Part shown: positions 17,301 to 26,359 of the stretch, in pieces | Position numbering within the stretch: position 1 is the first letter of the stretch | Layout: each line of letters begins with the position of its first letter | Origin: an uncultured Bacilli bacterium | GTDB taxonomy: Bacteria; Bacillota_I; Bacilli_A; RF39; UBA660 | Assembly (NCBI GenBank): GCA_944332645.1 | Contig: CALVKK010000001.1 | Span: 1 to 64,000, forward strand | Direction: 5' to 3' | Length of the DNA stretch: 64,000 nucleotides | Translations under genes and position numbers: made by a program | Notes under the pieces: generated by a model | What the model was told of the DNA's origin: nothing | The model's database searches: none | The model's input: only the letters and a program-made list of their open reading frames with translations

Positions 17301-18880
17301 GTTAGACTTTGGGGCATTAATGCATCAGAAGCAGTGGCAGAGTTCTTTTTTTGTGCTTTAATTTTCCACATAGTTTTAACTTCCAAATTATGATTTTTGT
17401 TAGACACATAACTAACTAAATAATAATTATCTCCTATTCTTTTTTCAAAAACTATTGCCGAATTATTATTTTCTGTCGTGCCTGATAATCTTACATTATC
17501 ATAATTTGTTACAATTTGCGGTATCAATTTAAAATCGTCGGATGTTATGGGAACTTGTCCACGATTATTCTCATATTCTAACTTTCCATGATTTTTATAT
17601 GTATGTCGTACGGCATTAGTTGATAATGAAATATTATAATTTTCTAAATTAATTCCAAGAGTTTGTTTTATTTTGTTAGCAATTTTTTTCCCCAACTTAC
17701 CAAAATATAACTTGGCATTACTCGGAACTTTAGATGCCGTATCTACAAAAGATGATATGTCGCTTTCATTTTGAACTACTTTTACTTTACCATTCTTAAA
17801 ATTTTCTATTTCATGTTGAGTATACGGAACAATATCGTTTTGACTATTATCTATTATTGGTAAATTAGCATTATTTTGACTATTTTGTTCTTGTTGTACT
17901 AAATCATATACTGTTTTTGGGGTGTTTTGAGTAATATTTGTATTTGATGTATTCTTTACATTACTTATAGTATTTGGAGCATCTAAAATACCACCAACTG
18001 CAGATCCTACTATTCCGCTTTCTAATACTTCTTTCCAATAATCTGATGTCCTATATTGATTTAAAGCATCTTTACCTTTATATGTTGTTTGTAATATAGG
18101 ATTTACTAAAGATGAAACAACTTCTTCTACACCTTCCCCTAAAGCATTTTTTAAATAGTTTTTTGCGATTTCTTTTCTAGTAGTCCCTCCTATTTGCTTT
18201 AATCCTGGAATTCCTCCACTTATTTTTTCTGTTAGCAGTTCAGTGCCTGCACTTCCTAAACCATATAACATAGATTTACCTAAATTTCCAGATTCTCTAT
18301 ATGCTTCATTAGTGCCTCCAGAAAAAGCCTTTGTTCCAAGTAAAACATTCGAACCAATATGTTTAGCTTTTAATCCACCACTCATGGAACTCCCAATAGC
18401 AATGGTTGGCAACATTTCACCAACTGCGGTCATAACTTTTCCACCTAAATTATTTTCTTTGATATAGCTATTTTTATCAACTTCTTTATTCCACAAGTTT
18501 TGGTTATCGTTTTTGTATGGATTTGTTTCTTCACCAGCGGCTTTATTAACAAGCATGTTAGTTAAGCTTACGTCCGATGCTTCCATCAATCCTTTAGCTC
18601 CTTCGTCATCACCGAATATTTTTTTTATCCCAGCAGCAATTTGTAATGGAGTATCAACAAAAGTCGCTTCTAGGCCTTTCAAAGCCCCCTGACCTAAATA
18701 TTGTACTCCTGCAGAAACAGTTTTTAATAACGACTTGTCTTCTTTTTCATTATTTAAATTATTTTGTTGATTAGGTTGATTAATATAATTATTTAACCTA
18801 TTTCTTATATTACTCGTACTGTTCACGGTAAGATTTGTGTTACCTGTATATTTACTTAAACGATCGCGAATATTGGACAT
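14300..18880 (-). CDS. Giant ejection-type virion protein with putative PBECR nuclease and LPD38-like region
   Basis: 1,526 residues. Residues 1-45 are Asn-rich; 50-300 are Gly/Ala-rich with hydrophobic segments. Residues about 370-510 resemble PBECR (phage Barnase-EndoU-ColicinE5/D-RelE-like) nuclease domains: LSTNAVRHTYKNHG with His426 and His431, PITSDDFKLIPQIV, then NYYLVSYVSNKNHNLEVKTMWK. A low-complexity linker follows. Residues about 640-1150 resemble the large polyvalent protein domain LPD38 (LFNPKTQVRNVVGNALIAP; LDAGDRGFYEASFVNSIN). The rest is helical. Size and position between a Gln-rich coiled-coil protein and the fibre suggest an internal protein injected with the DNA. Domain names rest on motif recall and need profile confirmation. 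Confidence 0.65.
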   Translation of the reverse strand: MSNIRDRLSKYTGNTNLTVNSTSNIRNRLNNYINQPNQQNNLNNEKEDKSLLKTVSAGVQYLGQGALKGLEATFVDTPLQIAAGIKKIFGDDEGAKGLMEASDVSLTNMLVNKAAGEETNPYKNDNQNLWNKEVDKNSYIKENNLGGKVMTAVGEMLPTIAIGSSMSGGLKAKHIGSNVLLGTKAFSGGTNEAYRESGNLGKSMLYGLGSAGTELLTEKISGGIPGLKQIGGTTRKEIAKNYLKNALGEGVEEVVSSLVNPILQTTYKGKDALNQYRTSDYWKEVLESGIVGSAVGGILDAPNTISNVKNTSNTNITQNTPKTVYDLVQQEQNSQNNANLPIIDNSQNDIVPYTQHEIENFKNGKVKVVQNESDISSFVDTASKVPSNAKLYFGKLGKKIANKIKQTLGINLENYNISLSTNAVRHTYKNHGKLEYENNRGQVPITSDDFKLIPQIVTNYDNVRLSGTTENNNSAIVFEKRIGDNYYLVSYVSNKNHNLEVKTMWKIKAQKKNSATASDALMPQSLTSETDSDTSSLYVNDSTNLDNSQIMQSSNNINMQNQSNNTRDIKVPTQEDIRKMELKNTKLPTRKTLNPAEISNLTKEDANTTPILQNANVSTGNGKSKFASNIRNKTNMLNEDSKNAILSDEDVSYYREVTNEESLNQAFERLNTNGKSEVERWFRQESENADSIDVAEGWILLKQYQDQISKTTDLNTKNELNHSMVQVAKKLRDMGTKAGQTVQAFNILNRLTPEGMVYYAQSELDEAFQRMVKNKSQNWINKYKSDFELTPQETQFILDTMQEVSQMQDGYDKRVKLAEIQKVMTDKLPPQKGAGIKAWMRISMLFNPKTQVRNVVGNALIAPVNSFSDLIGSIVDKRLAKSTNVRTTGTTSLKNYGKGFKKGLFESYNDLKKGINTRNIEGNRFEISQGKSFNDNTKIGKALNRVDNFLSFMLDAGDRGFYEASFVNSINNQMVLNNTTEVTQDMIDIATSEALQRTWQDNNNYTRFVMNIRRMMNMGKEYGLGDILIPFAKTPANLTKAIVDYSPVGLINSINKGIRFKRSLTNGQFTPQLQHDFVQTLGKATAGTMLYILGYALAKAGITSGESDDDKDVSNFLKNTLGVNSYSIKIGDKTFTYDWAQPLAAPLAITANMVQKEKEGASLLENITSSLDEGFNVVLEQSFFESINNVFSDTGSVPEKLWEEVLGLPSRAIPTFFKQITDMVDGTQRTSFEYDKPLETAINKVKAKIPFLSQTLSPSVDTLGRDIQKYGGNNNIFNVFFNPANVSTENISESASEIYRLYKETGDKTIMPRVAPYYINQDGNKITLSASEKAEYQSISGQIIEDNVKDLLDNEIYNAMSDENKAEIINKIVNFSYNKAREEVLNIPMSDEYNKINMYISDGGTPSDYYINKEEIDYSYENPAKYSTIAQITTYSKYQNYNDAIKDIKEQYEDSNQRKYAVINYVNGLNLSIPQKAMLIKLNYSSFKDYDNQIIEYINSQNMTIAEKKTILEQLGFTVRNGRVYS

Positions 18881-18895
18881 AATTCACCTCTCTTT

Positions 18896-20014
18896 TTAAC
18901 GGGTTCCGCCTCCACCACTTCCATAGCTTTGAGTTCCACCGCCATTGCTTACATTTGACTTTAAAGTACCGTTCCAAGCAGAAATCATTTTGCTTTCCAA
19001 TTCTTCAGCCTGTTTTTCGGTAATTTTACCACTATTTAACGCATTTAATATACCCTGAGCTATTGTGCTTTTCATATTATATTGATCACTTCTATAAGCT
19101 GGATTGCTTGCACACTTTAAGATAACATCATTGATTGTATTGTAATCAGGAGCATTAGTTGAACTGTTATTATTATTGCTGTTATTATTTTCTAATGTAC
19201 CATCTATCAAACCTGTTCCACCACTGCCACCCGAACCAGATTGACTTTTAGCTAAAGCGTATTCTTTTTCCCACTGTTGTTGCGCAATTCTATCTTGTTC
19301 TTTTTGATATTCTAGTTGTTCTCTTTGCAAAGCCATTTGTTCGTTATATTGTCTTATTTGCTCTGCTATTTCATTTTCATAATTGATTTGATTTAGAACA
19401 CCTTGATAACGATTGTAATAATCACTATTTATTTGTTGTTGCCAATTCAATTTATTTTGTGTAGCTGTGTCTTTGTAATTAAATGCTTCTAATGAAATTT
19501 GTAATTTTTGTTGTAATGCTGTTAAAGCATTTTCAGCTTTAGTTACATCATTAGTTAATTGAGCTTCTCTAATTGCATTATCAAATTCTAAATATGCTTT
19601 ATCCATCCTTTCTTTTGCAGTAGCTAATCTATTTTGATAAGTATTATACATACTCACCTTTGAACTTTCGCTATAACCAGCACTTCCTAATCCGTTAGCG
19701 ACTTGCTGTTCTCTTGATACACCATATCTGTCAATTTCTTTTTGGTAATTAGTATAAGCCGATTTTGCTTCTTTTTCATATGCTTTTTCAGTTTCAGCTT
19801 TTTGTTGATTGATTAAATCTTGTTGAAATTGAAGTTGCTTATCAAGATTTTCATTTTGTGTTTGTTGCCATTGGTCAACTAATCCCTGTTGTTGATTTGT
19901 TAAATCTTCTCTTTCCGTTATTAAATTATCATATGTTTGATTATATTGATTCAACTGCTCTTGTTTTTCATCTTCAACTTGTTGAAATCGCTCATCATTA
20001 TAATTTACTGCCAT
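18896..20014 (-). CDS. Gln-rich coiled-coil virion protein, probable ejection protein
   Basis: 372 residues. Residues 1-255 are almost entirely helical and rich in Gln, Glu and Lys (QQGLVDQWQQTQNENLDKQL; IRQYNEQMALQREQLEYQ), consistent with long coiled coils. A GSGGSGG linker and an Asn/Ser run (about 262-290) lead to a small C-terminal domain ending in a Gly-rich GSGGGGTR tail. No enzyme motif is visible. In podoviruses such proteins near the tail nozzle are often internal core or DNA-ejection proteins; that role is inferred from context. Confidence 0.55.
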   Translation of the reverse strand: MAVNYNDERFQQVEDEKQEQLNQYNQTYDNLITEREDLTNQQQGLVDQWQQTQNENLDKQLQFQQDLINQQKAETEKAYEKEAKSAYTNYQKEIDRYGVSREQQVANGLGSAGYSESSKVSMYNTYQNRLATAKERMDKAYLEFDNAIREAQLTNDVTKAENALTALQQKLQISLEAFNYKDTATQNKLNWQQQINSDYYNRYQGVLNQINYENEIAEQIRQYNEQMALQREQLEYQKEQDRIAQQQWEKEYALAKSQSGSGGSGGTGLIDGTLENNNSNNNNSSTNAPDYNTINDVILKCASNPAYRSDQYNMKSTIAQGILNALNSGKITEKQAEELESKMISAWNGTLKSNVSNGGGTQSYGSGGGGTR

Positions 20015-20023
20015 ATTTTCCTC

Positions 20024-21709
20024 CTATCGTTTTACGTATCCGCCAACAAAAGCTTCTATAGTACAACTATAAAGTTTCATTGGCGAATTCGAACTAAATT
20101 CTATTTGTAAATCTTTAAATTTCTTTTGTTTTATTCTATAAACGATATATCCCTTTGACTCTTCATAAGTATCAATGGTAACATAATCTTCGCTATCCTT
20201 TTTTACCCTTACAGTAATTTCACCCTCACAAACAGACGTACCACCTCTCTTATTAGTGGTTTTTAAAAATTGGGGCGCATTAAAATCATATTTAGGTAAT
20301 CTCCATATTGAGATTATATTACTATTTGTCTTGGTTAAAGTATAAATTTGATTATTCATACCTAGATAAAGTGTTCCATCTTTTACACGAGTACAAGTAA
20401 CATCGTAAGGTAATTCCCAATAATACCATTCATATTCAATACTAACTCCCTGATATTTTTGTCTTGAATCGGCTAAATAAACATGTTTATCAATAAACAC
20501 AAGTAAATAACCTTCCCATTCTTCTAATAACATATTTTTATAATTTGTTTCTGATAACAACTTACTATCAACCATTGAACTTCTATGACTTAATACCTGT
20601 TCAGTAGTTACATCACTACTTATAGCTTCCATTCCCCTATCGCTAAAAAAACATATATCATCATTAAAATTAATCCCAGTTGCTATACAACCAGTAGAAA
20701 TACTAGAATGCGTACTAGGATAAATTTTACCGTAAGTATTGTCTATTACTGGATTATGATAATAAATAGTCGTATTAGATTGAGAAGGTTCTTTAAATAC
20801 CCATAAAGCATTGTTACCTGCTACCATTGATTTGACTGGAGAAACATCTAATCCTTCGTTATAATAATCTAAATCGCTAACATACTCCGGATCTTCTAGT
20901 GAACTATGAAAGACAATATTAGGATAGTTTTGATTACCACTAAAGAATATACGATTGTCAAATTCAGTTAATAAAGTACATTTTAAAATTCTATCTCTAT
21001 AACCCTGTATTGTTTTACTAAATGTAATTACTACATTGTCCTGTCCTGTCGTAATTGGTTCGGCTGGTGCCGTACTAAATGTTACTTTACCAGCTGTTCT
21101 ATCCACTGTTAAACCCATACCTTCTACTATTGTTATGTCGTTCACAACCGCAGTAACAGTATAATTAGTATCTAAATTATCCGTGTCTAGCTGATAAACC
21201 GTACTTGTCCCATCGGCTACAAAAGAATTTTTTCTAACGCCAGTTAACAAATTAACGTCTTGATATGTCGTTCCAGCTCCGCTAGGCGATTTTCCAGTTG
21301 AGGTAATAGGAATAGTGCCCTCAACACTTTTTACCTCTGTACCGTCGTATTTTAGGTAATTTATTCCATCCTTTATATATAAAATTTCATTAAATACGAA
21401 ATATTGGCTTTTAGCAATATTCATACCTACAAATATTTGTTCACTATTATCATATAATTTGGTACCACAATGTACGATTTTATGAAGAGTATCACTTTTA
21501 GTATAAAAAAACATACCGTAAATAACATTGTCATACGTTTCTTTTAATTCGATATCCGGTCTGGTTTCTACACAGCGAGCATTTTCTTTATAATTTTTCC
21601 ACATATTCAAAGAAAAAGGACTTCTTGAAGCGACAATTTCTCCATCGTTGAAATCTACACCTCCAAAGTCCTTGTATTCTTTTCTTACTAAATCGCCACT
21701 AGAAGCCAT
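20024..21709 (-). CDS. Probable tail nozzle / packaged-DNA stabilisation protein
   Basis: About 561 residues, mostly short beta strands (for example FGGVDFNDGEIVASRSPFSL, WVFKEPSQSNTTIYYHNP and DRGMEAISS), as expected for a beta-propeller. Position right after the head-tail adaptor and overall layout match P22 gp10-like nozzle proteins of short-tailed phages; homology is inferred. Three in-frame starts sit close together (GTG 21721, ATG 21715, ATG 21709); 21709 has the best-spaced GGTGAT site. It overlaps the adaptor gene end. Confidence 0.55.
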   Translation of the reverse strand: MASSGDLVRKEYKDFGGVDFNDGEIVASRSPFSLNMWKNYKENARCVETRPDIELKETYDNVIYGMFFYTKSDTLHKIVHCGTKLYDNSEQIFVGMNIAKSQYFVFNEILYIKDGINYLKYDGTEVKSVEGTIPITSTGKSPSGAGTTYQDVNLLTGVRKNSFVADGTSTVYQLDTDNLDTNYTVTAVVNDITIVEGMGLTVDRTAGKVTFSTAPAEPITTGQDNVVITFSKTIQGYRDRILKCTLLTEFDNRIFFSGNQNYPNIVFHSSLEDPEYVSDLDYYNEGLDVSPVKSMVAGNNALWVFKEPSQSNTTIYYHNPVIDNTYGKIYPSTHSSISTGCIATGINFNDDICFFSDRGMEAISSDVTTEQVLSHRSSMVDSKLLSETNYKNMLLEEWEGYLLVFIDKHVYLADSRQKYQGVSIEYEWYYWELPYDVTCTRVKDGTLYLGMNNQIYTLTKTNSNIISIWRLPKYDFNAPQFLKTTNKRGGTSVCEGEITVRVKKDSEDYVTIDTYEESKGYIVYRIKQKKFKDLQIEFSSNSPMKLYSCTIEAFVGGYVKR

Positions 21710-22244
21710 AATCATCACCACTTATATAAAATGACCCAGTTGAATATCTTGGGTCTATTCTTTGTATCATACTTTCATATCTATTTGCATAAACTTGACC
21801 GTAATTTGCTGAAATATCCGATTTTAATAAATCGCCAGCTACTCCATAAGGTAAAATTTGCATTAAATCCATAGGTAATTCAAATTCATATGTACTAGCA
21901 TTTTCATCAGTTATTAAAGTTGGATATTTGTAATAAAAAACATTAGCTGTACCATCTTCTTCAAATATAACAGTGTTATCCACAATATTATGTTTAACTC
22001 CTCGAATCATATTTAATTGAAATAAATCATCAGCTAGCTCTGTAAATGATTTTACTTCATTTTCTTTTACTTCTGTTGTTTTATTAGCTGGTAACTTCTT
22101 TAATCTTACTAATTCAATCATAATTTGATTGATAACATAATTAATTTTAGCTGATATATCAGGATCATCAGTCAACAATTCGCTTTCTGGGTTCAACTCT
22201 TCTATCATTGCTAAAATTTGTTTTTTTACATCAGTTAAAGTCAT
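21699..22244 (-). CDS. Head-tail adaptor (connector) protein
   Basis: 181 residues from the ATG at 22244 (AAAGGTG site). A helical N-terminus (TLTDVKKQILAMIEELNPES) followed by alpha-beta sequence ending in VYANRYESMIQRIDPRYS and a Gly/Asp tail fits the gp4/gp6-type ring that docks under the portal. It overlaps genes on both sides by 11-14 nt, indicating tight co-translation with the nozzle gene. Confidence 0.6.
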   Translation of the reverse strand: MTLTDVKKQILAMIEELNPESELLTDDPDISAKINYVINQIMIELVRLKKLPANKTTEVKENEVKSFTELADDLFQLNMIRGVKHNIVDNTVIFEEDGTANVFYYKYPTLITDENASTYEFELPMDLMQILPYGVAGDLLKSDISANYGQVYANRYESMIQRIDPRYSTGSFYISGDDYGF

Positions 22245-22605
22245 TTTTATCACCTTTATATGCTTCTTTCATTGCTTTAAGTTCTATCTCGATTTCTTCT
22301 AATGTAGCCATTTGATACTGTGGAATAATATATCCTTGAAATTCATCCCAAATTAAAATTACACCAGTTGGAATTTTTTGTACAATCGTACTTTCTTCTT
22401 GGGATTCTATTTCAGTTTCTTTACCATCAGCTAATAGTTTTATTTTTCTTGTATCTTTAATTATTGTAGTAAGAATTCCATTTTCCATAATTTGATGTAC
22501 TTTTTTGTCTTCTGTCCATTCGTCAAATTTTAAAGATTGATTAACCTTTCTCCCAAAATATTGTTTTAAACTAGGTTTTAATGTATAGTACTCTACCTTT
22601 TCCAT
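22231..22605 (-). CDS. Hypothetical virion-region protein
   Basis: 124 residues, not recognised. The sequence alternates charged and beta-prone segments (RKIKLLADGKETEIES; TGVILIWDEFQGYIIPQYQM) and ends with an acidic/basic helix. It lies between the major coat gene and the adaptor, where phages often encode decoration proteins or small connectors. It overlaps the adaptor start by 14 nt. Confidence 0.6.
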   Translation of the reverse strand: MEKVEYYTLKPSLKQYFGRKVNQSLKFDEWTEDKKVHQIMENGILTTIIKDTRKIKLLADGKETEIESQEESTIVQKIPTGVILIWDEFQGYIIPQYQMATLEEIEIELKAMKEAYKGDKNDFN

Positions 22606-22668
22606 CTTTATCCATCCTTTCTTGGTCGTGTTTGTTAGAATTGCACTAACATAATCACTAGAAACACG

Positions 22669-22689
22669 AAAAAAGGAGACTAAGCTCCT
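22669..22689 (-). terminator. Terminator after the coat gene
   Basis: Minus strand: AGGAG/CTCCT stem with a 6-nt loop, then six T. It sits just after the stop of the major coat gene and would reduce transcription of the following adaptor and tail genes relative to coat protein. A wider pairing CGTGTTT/AAACACG at 22627-22633 and 22662-22668 flanks it. Confidence 0.7.
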
Positions 22690-22691
22690 AA

Positions 22692-23657
22692 TTAAAGACT
22701 TGTTTTAATACAAACAACCTCTTTTGGTCTAACTAATAAACCACCATAAACATACAAACCTTTTTGAGCAGTTTCAAAACCATCTTGAACTTCATAATTA
22801 ACAACTTTTTCAATTTGCTCAGCAAAAGCCACAGCTTTACCAGTTCTTAAGAAGTTAAGAACCTTAGCATATTTAGTAATTTCATAATAAGTAGAAATTG
22901 ATGTTTTAACAGGATTAGTAACTTCAGTATAAACATATGACCCTTCATTACCACTTCTTGTATAGTAAGTTTTACCCTCTACTACATCTTCGTCACTTGT
23001 TAAAGTATAAGTTGGTTCTAATTTAGGTAATAAGTTTTCAATAGAAATTAAAGCATTTCCATATTTGCCTAAAAATCCTTTCTTAGCCATTTCAACATTG
23101 TTAGTATATAACTCTGTTAAATTTTGACGAATTTTAGTGAAAAATCCTGGGTCAGTTTCTAAATATAATTCTTCTTTTTGTTTTACATTATTTCTATATA
23201 AAACAGTAAATCCGTCTTCTACTTTTTCAATAGCAGTAGTTTTATTAACTGAAGTACCATCAATAACTTCTACATTGCCAGCATCGACACCATCATTAAC
23301 CATTTTTGCAACATATTTGTCACCTTCTTCAGTTAATGCAATAGCACCTTCTTGGCAAATAGCTTCTAAAGCTCCTGGCACACTTTGTGCTTTATATACA
23401 TGGTCAATTCCTACATTGAAATAATACATTTGATCAAGTTCAAATTCTTGTTTTGTTACACTAGCAGGGTCTCTTTTAATAGCTTGTCCTGGTGTATATT
23501 TTCTTACTAAAGGTTTGTCTGCATTTAAAATAATTACTTTTCTTGCATTTTTAGTATCACGTTCATATTTAAAATTACAGTGATTTCTTAATGAAGTGAT
23601 AGTTCTTAAGGCTCTTTCGTAGCCTTGATGCCACATTGTTTGAAGTGCAGCGTTCAT
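22692..23657 (-). CDS. Major capsid protein (HK97-fold, P22-like)
   Basis: 321 residues from the ATG at 23657 (GGAAGGGAAT site). The order scaffold-coat-terminator and the sequence (MNAALQTMWHQGYERALRTI; FNVGIDHVYKAQSVPGALEA; a late FLRTGKAVAFAEQIEKV) fit a coat protein. Residues about 210-255 look like an inserted surface module with paired YYTR/YYEI elements (DVVEGKTYYTRSGNEG; VKTSISTYYEITKY) of the kind found in phages of gut Firmicutes. Confidence 0.75.
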   Translation of the reverse strand: MNAALQTMWHQGYERALRTITSLRNHCNFKYERDTKNARKVIILNADKPLVRKYTPGQAIKRDPASVTKQEFELDQMYYFNVGIDHVYKAQSVPGALEAICQEGAIALTEEGDKYVAKMVNDGVDAGNVEVIDGTSVNKTTAIEKVEDGFTVLYRNNVKQKEELYLETDPGFFTKIRQNLTELYTNNVEMAKKGFLGKYGNALISIENLLPKLEPTYTLTSDEDVVEGKTYYTRSGNEGSYVYTEVTNPVKTSISTYYEITKYAKVLNFLRTGKAVAFAEQIEKVVNYEVQDGFETAQKGLYVYGGLLVRPKEVVCIKTSL

Positions 23658-23675
23658 AAAATCATTCCCTTCCAA

Positions 23676-24554
23676 TTAATTTTTCCATTTCTTCATCGAT
23701 GCTAAAGCTTTTTCCCAAACGCCTGGTTTTTCCCAATCATCATCAGTTAAATTTTCAACATCTTTAGGAGAATAGAAATCCTTTATTTCTTTTTGAGCTG
23801 TAGTGTCTTGCATACTACTCATAACAGCAGGTTTTGATTTACTATCCTGTGTTTTTAAATAGAGATTATAAATATCTCCAATAGGTGTTTTAGAATTAAA
23901 TTGATTTTTAAAATCTATAAAATTTTTATCATTCAAAATATCTTCTGTAGCACCCAGCTTTAAAAGATCACGCTTATTATTTTCTTTTGTTAACTCTTGA
24001 GCTAATGAATTAAAAATAATACGCTCTCTTTCATTTAAATTTTCATATTTTTTGCTAGCCAAACGATTTGCCTCATTTAACATTGAATCGTAACCCTCAT
24101 CAATGAAATCTTGTGCATCGGCTTTTGCAAGAACTTCAATTTCCCTAGAACTTAATCCAGGTTTATAAACCTCAGGTAATTTAACACCCTCGGATTCGTA
24201 ATATTCACGAAGTTTTTTGTTTGCTTCATCAATATCACTTGCACCTAATGTGCTTTTAAGAACATTTTCGGTGTCTTTATACTTAGAGATTTCTTTTTGA
24301 TATTCTCTTTCCATTCTATTTTCAACTTTACGAATTCGTGGTTTAATAATAGTTTCATTCAATTCCTCTTGATAGTCAGGATTTTCTTTTAAAAGTTCTC
24401 TAAGTGTTTTTTTAACTTCTTTTTTTTCTAATTCTTCTTCATTTGAATTAGAGGTATCAGTTAATTCTATACCTTCATCCACCATTTCTTCTGTAGTTTG
24501 TGTTTCTACATTTTCAGTTTCGTTAGTTCGTTCTAACATTTCTTCGTTTTCCAT
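23676..24554 (-). CDS. Capsid scaffolding protein
   Basis: 292 residues, very acidic at the N-terminus (NEEMLERTNETENVETQT) and strongly helical and charged through the middle. The C-terminus KPGVWEKALASMKKWKN is basic and amphipathic, like the coat-binding end of scaffolds. Its position between portal and coat genes is the classical one. No protease motif is visible, so removal without cleavage is likely. Confidence 0.75.
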   Translation of the reverse strand: MENEEMLERTNETENVETQTTEEMVDEGIELTDTSNSNEEELEKKEVKKTLRELLKENPDYQEELNETIIKPRIRKVENRMEREYQKEISKYKDTENVLKSTLGASDIDEANKKLREYYESEGVKLPEVYKPGLSSREIEVLAKADAQDFIDEGYDSMLNEANRLASKKYENLNERERIIFNSLAQELTKENNKRDLLKLGATEDILNDKNFIDFKNQFNSKTPIGDIYNLYLKTQDSKSKPAVMSSMQDTTAQKEIKDFYSPKDVENLTDDDWEKPGVWEKALASMKKWKN

Positions 24555-24638
24555 TTATTCCTCCCATTTAAAGTCTGTCGACTATATATTCCATACATTT
24601 TTGATAAGGTCGATATGTTAGACCAATAAAAAAAGCGA

Positions 24639-26354
24639 CTACATTGTTTGAGTTGCTTCATTTACCATTTGTGTACCAATTTGGGATATGTTCATTATAT
24701 CCTGTTGTCCTGCTAGTAATTGTTGAGTTCTAACTTGCATTTGTTCAGCCTGCATTTGCATCTGTTGTATTACTTGAGAACGTTCTTTTCTGCGTTTTAA
24801 AAGTTCTATTAATTTACTTCTTGGCATTGTTGAATCATCATCTAATAAACTAACATAATCCTCTAATAATTGTTGATTTTGAGGTAAGAATAATTGTGAT
24901 TGAGTTAAATTTTCTATTGATACCTCTTGTGCATATTTATCATATGCTGATTTTGGTGTAACATCAATTTTAATATTAAGTTTTAGTCTTTCTAAAACTG
25001 ATTTAGGTATAATTATTAATTCTTCTACCGTTTCACCTGTCATTACATCAGTTGTCTCATTTAAAACAGTCAAATTATCAGAATATGTCTTTAACATGTC
25101 AAAAATAATTACACCTATATCTTCAATGAATTGTAGTACATTAGCACTTTGTTCATTTAGTGGTTGTTCGCTTGCTCTTTGAACTGCCAAAATTGCTTTA
25201 CCACTAGCTTCATCAGGCTTTATTTGCCCTGTTGCCATATCTCCAGCTCCAGCTAATTCTCTTGATACCGTGATAAGCTCATTTTGTAAATTAGCAATAT
25301 CTGGGCTTATTGTACCTGGGCTAGTAATTTTAAAGTACTTATCAATATCATCTGCATTAACATCGCTAACCCAAATAGTGGCACCGACCTTATTTACAGC
25401 TTCTGGATTTTGAATTTTATCTTCATTAACAACCTTATATGGATAAGCGATATTTTTGGCAATAAATGCTCTTCTTGTGGCAGTTTTGTTGACTTCAATT
25501 TGATTTGCTATATGTTGTTCTACCTCTCCTACTCCACGGGCACTTCCTTCGCAATCTTCCCAATTTAAATGTGCTACTGGGTAATATGTAAGTCCAGTAT
25601 CTTCATCTTTTTGAATTGTGACATACTTGACTGATTCAGAGAAATGAACAGTACCTCCTTTTTTATATAAAAAGGTAACAATAGTAACCATATCATCTAC
25701 TTCTTCTCTTGAGTCGTCTCCCGATTCATCTTGAGTATAGTTATCTCCATGAATATTTAAAATTTCTTCGTCACTAACACCTTTACTTTTTGCATATTCA
25801 CGTGCATTAATAACATTAGAACGTCTTTTTATGAGTATATATGGTTGATTTTGTATTTCATCATCATTTTCATTTCCATACATGACATCAACTTTAGATT
25901 TTAATTCGATTTTTGGAACACCATCTTTTTCATTCCAATACCAATAAGCTATTATTTCGCCATTTATAGCTGACTTTCTAACCGCTTTTTTTAATCTATA
26001 ATCTAACTTATTAATTTCCCATATTTTAGAAGCCTTTTTTGTAAGCATCTCACTTGCCTTTTTAGCAACACTCCTAAATTCTTGAGACTCAAAGTTATCA
26101 CTATTATAAATAATTGCATAATTTGTACTTGTAACTACGCCAACCTTATATTTGACTATCGGCTTAATATAATTAATTGAAATTAATTCTACATTTTTAT
26201 CAACGATTGCACCTTCCCATTGATCACGATTGAAAAATCTAAAATTTCGGTTAGTGTTTTCGTAATATCCTTTATTTCGCATATACATTGCATGTTTTTC
26301 ATATAATTGCCATATATCAGTTTCCATAAGTTTTGTTAAATCATCTGTTCCCAT
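24639..26354 (-). CDS. Portal protein (P22-like)
   Basis: About 571 residues from the ATG at 26354 (AGGTGAAACTA). Portal-like features are NRNFRFFNRDQWEGA near the start, VAHLNWEDCEGSARGVGEVEQ and KTATRRAFIAKN in the wing/stem region, the PDEASGKAILAVQRAS segment, and a Gln/Met-rich C-terminal helix (QMQMQAEQMQVRTQQLLAGQ) likely to form the barrel inside the capsid. It comes directly after TerL and a small membrane protein. Confidence 0.85.
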   Translation of the reverse strand: MGTDDLTKLMETDIWQLYEKHAMYMRNKGYYENTNRNFRFFNRDQWEGAIVDKNVELISINYIKPIVKYKVGVVTSTNYAIIYNSDNFESQEFRSVAKKASEMLTKKASKIWEINKLDYRLKKAVRKSAINGEIIAYWYWNEKDGVPKIELKSKVDVMYGNENDDEIQNQPYILIKRRSNVINAREYAKSKGVSDEEILNIHGDNYTQDESGDDSREEVDDMVTIVTFLYKKGGTVHFSESVKYVTIQKDEDTGLTYYPVAHLNWEDCEGSARGVGEVEQHIANQIEVNKTATRRAFIAKNIAYPYKVVNEDKIQNPEAVNKVGATIWVSDVNADDIDKYFKITSPGTISPDIANLQNELITVSRELAGAGDMATGQIKPDEASGKAILAVQRASEQPLNEQSANVLQFIEDIGVIIFDMLKTYSDNLTVLNETTDVMTGETVEELIIIPKSVLERLKLNIKIDVTPKSAYDKYAQEVSIENLTQSQLFLPQNQQLLEDYVSLLDDDSTMPRSKLIELLKRRKERSQVIQQMQMQAEQMQVRTQQLLAGQQDIMNISQIGTQMVNEATQTM

Positions 26355-26359
26355 TAGTT

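Noticed and set aside
24628..24660. Terminator after the portal gene
   Set aside because: A seven-T run follows a possible hairpin AGCAAC/GTCGCT, but the stem has a mismatch and a 12-nt loop; too weak to annotate.
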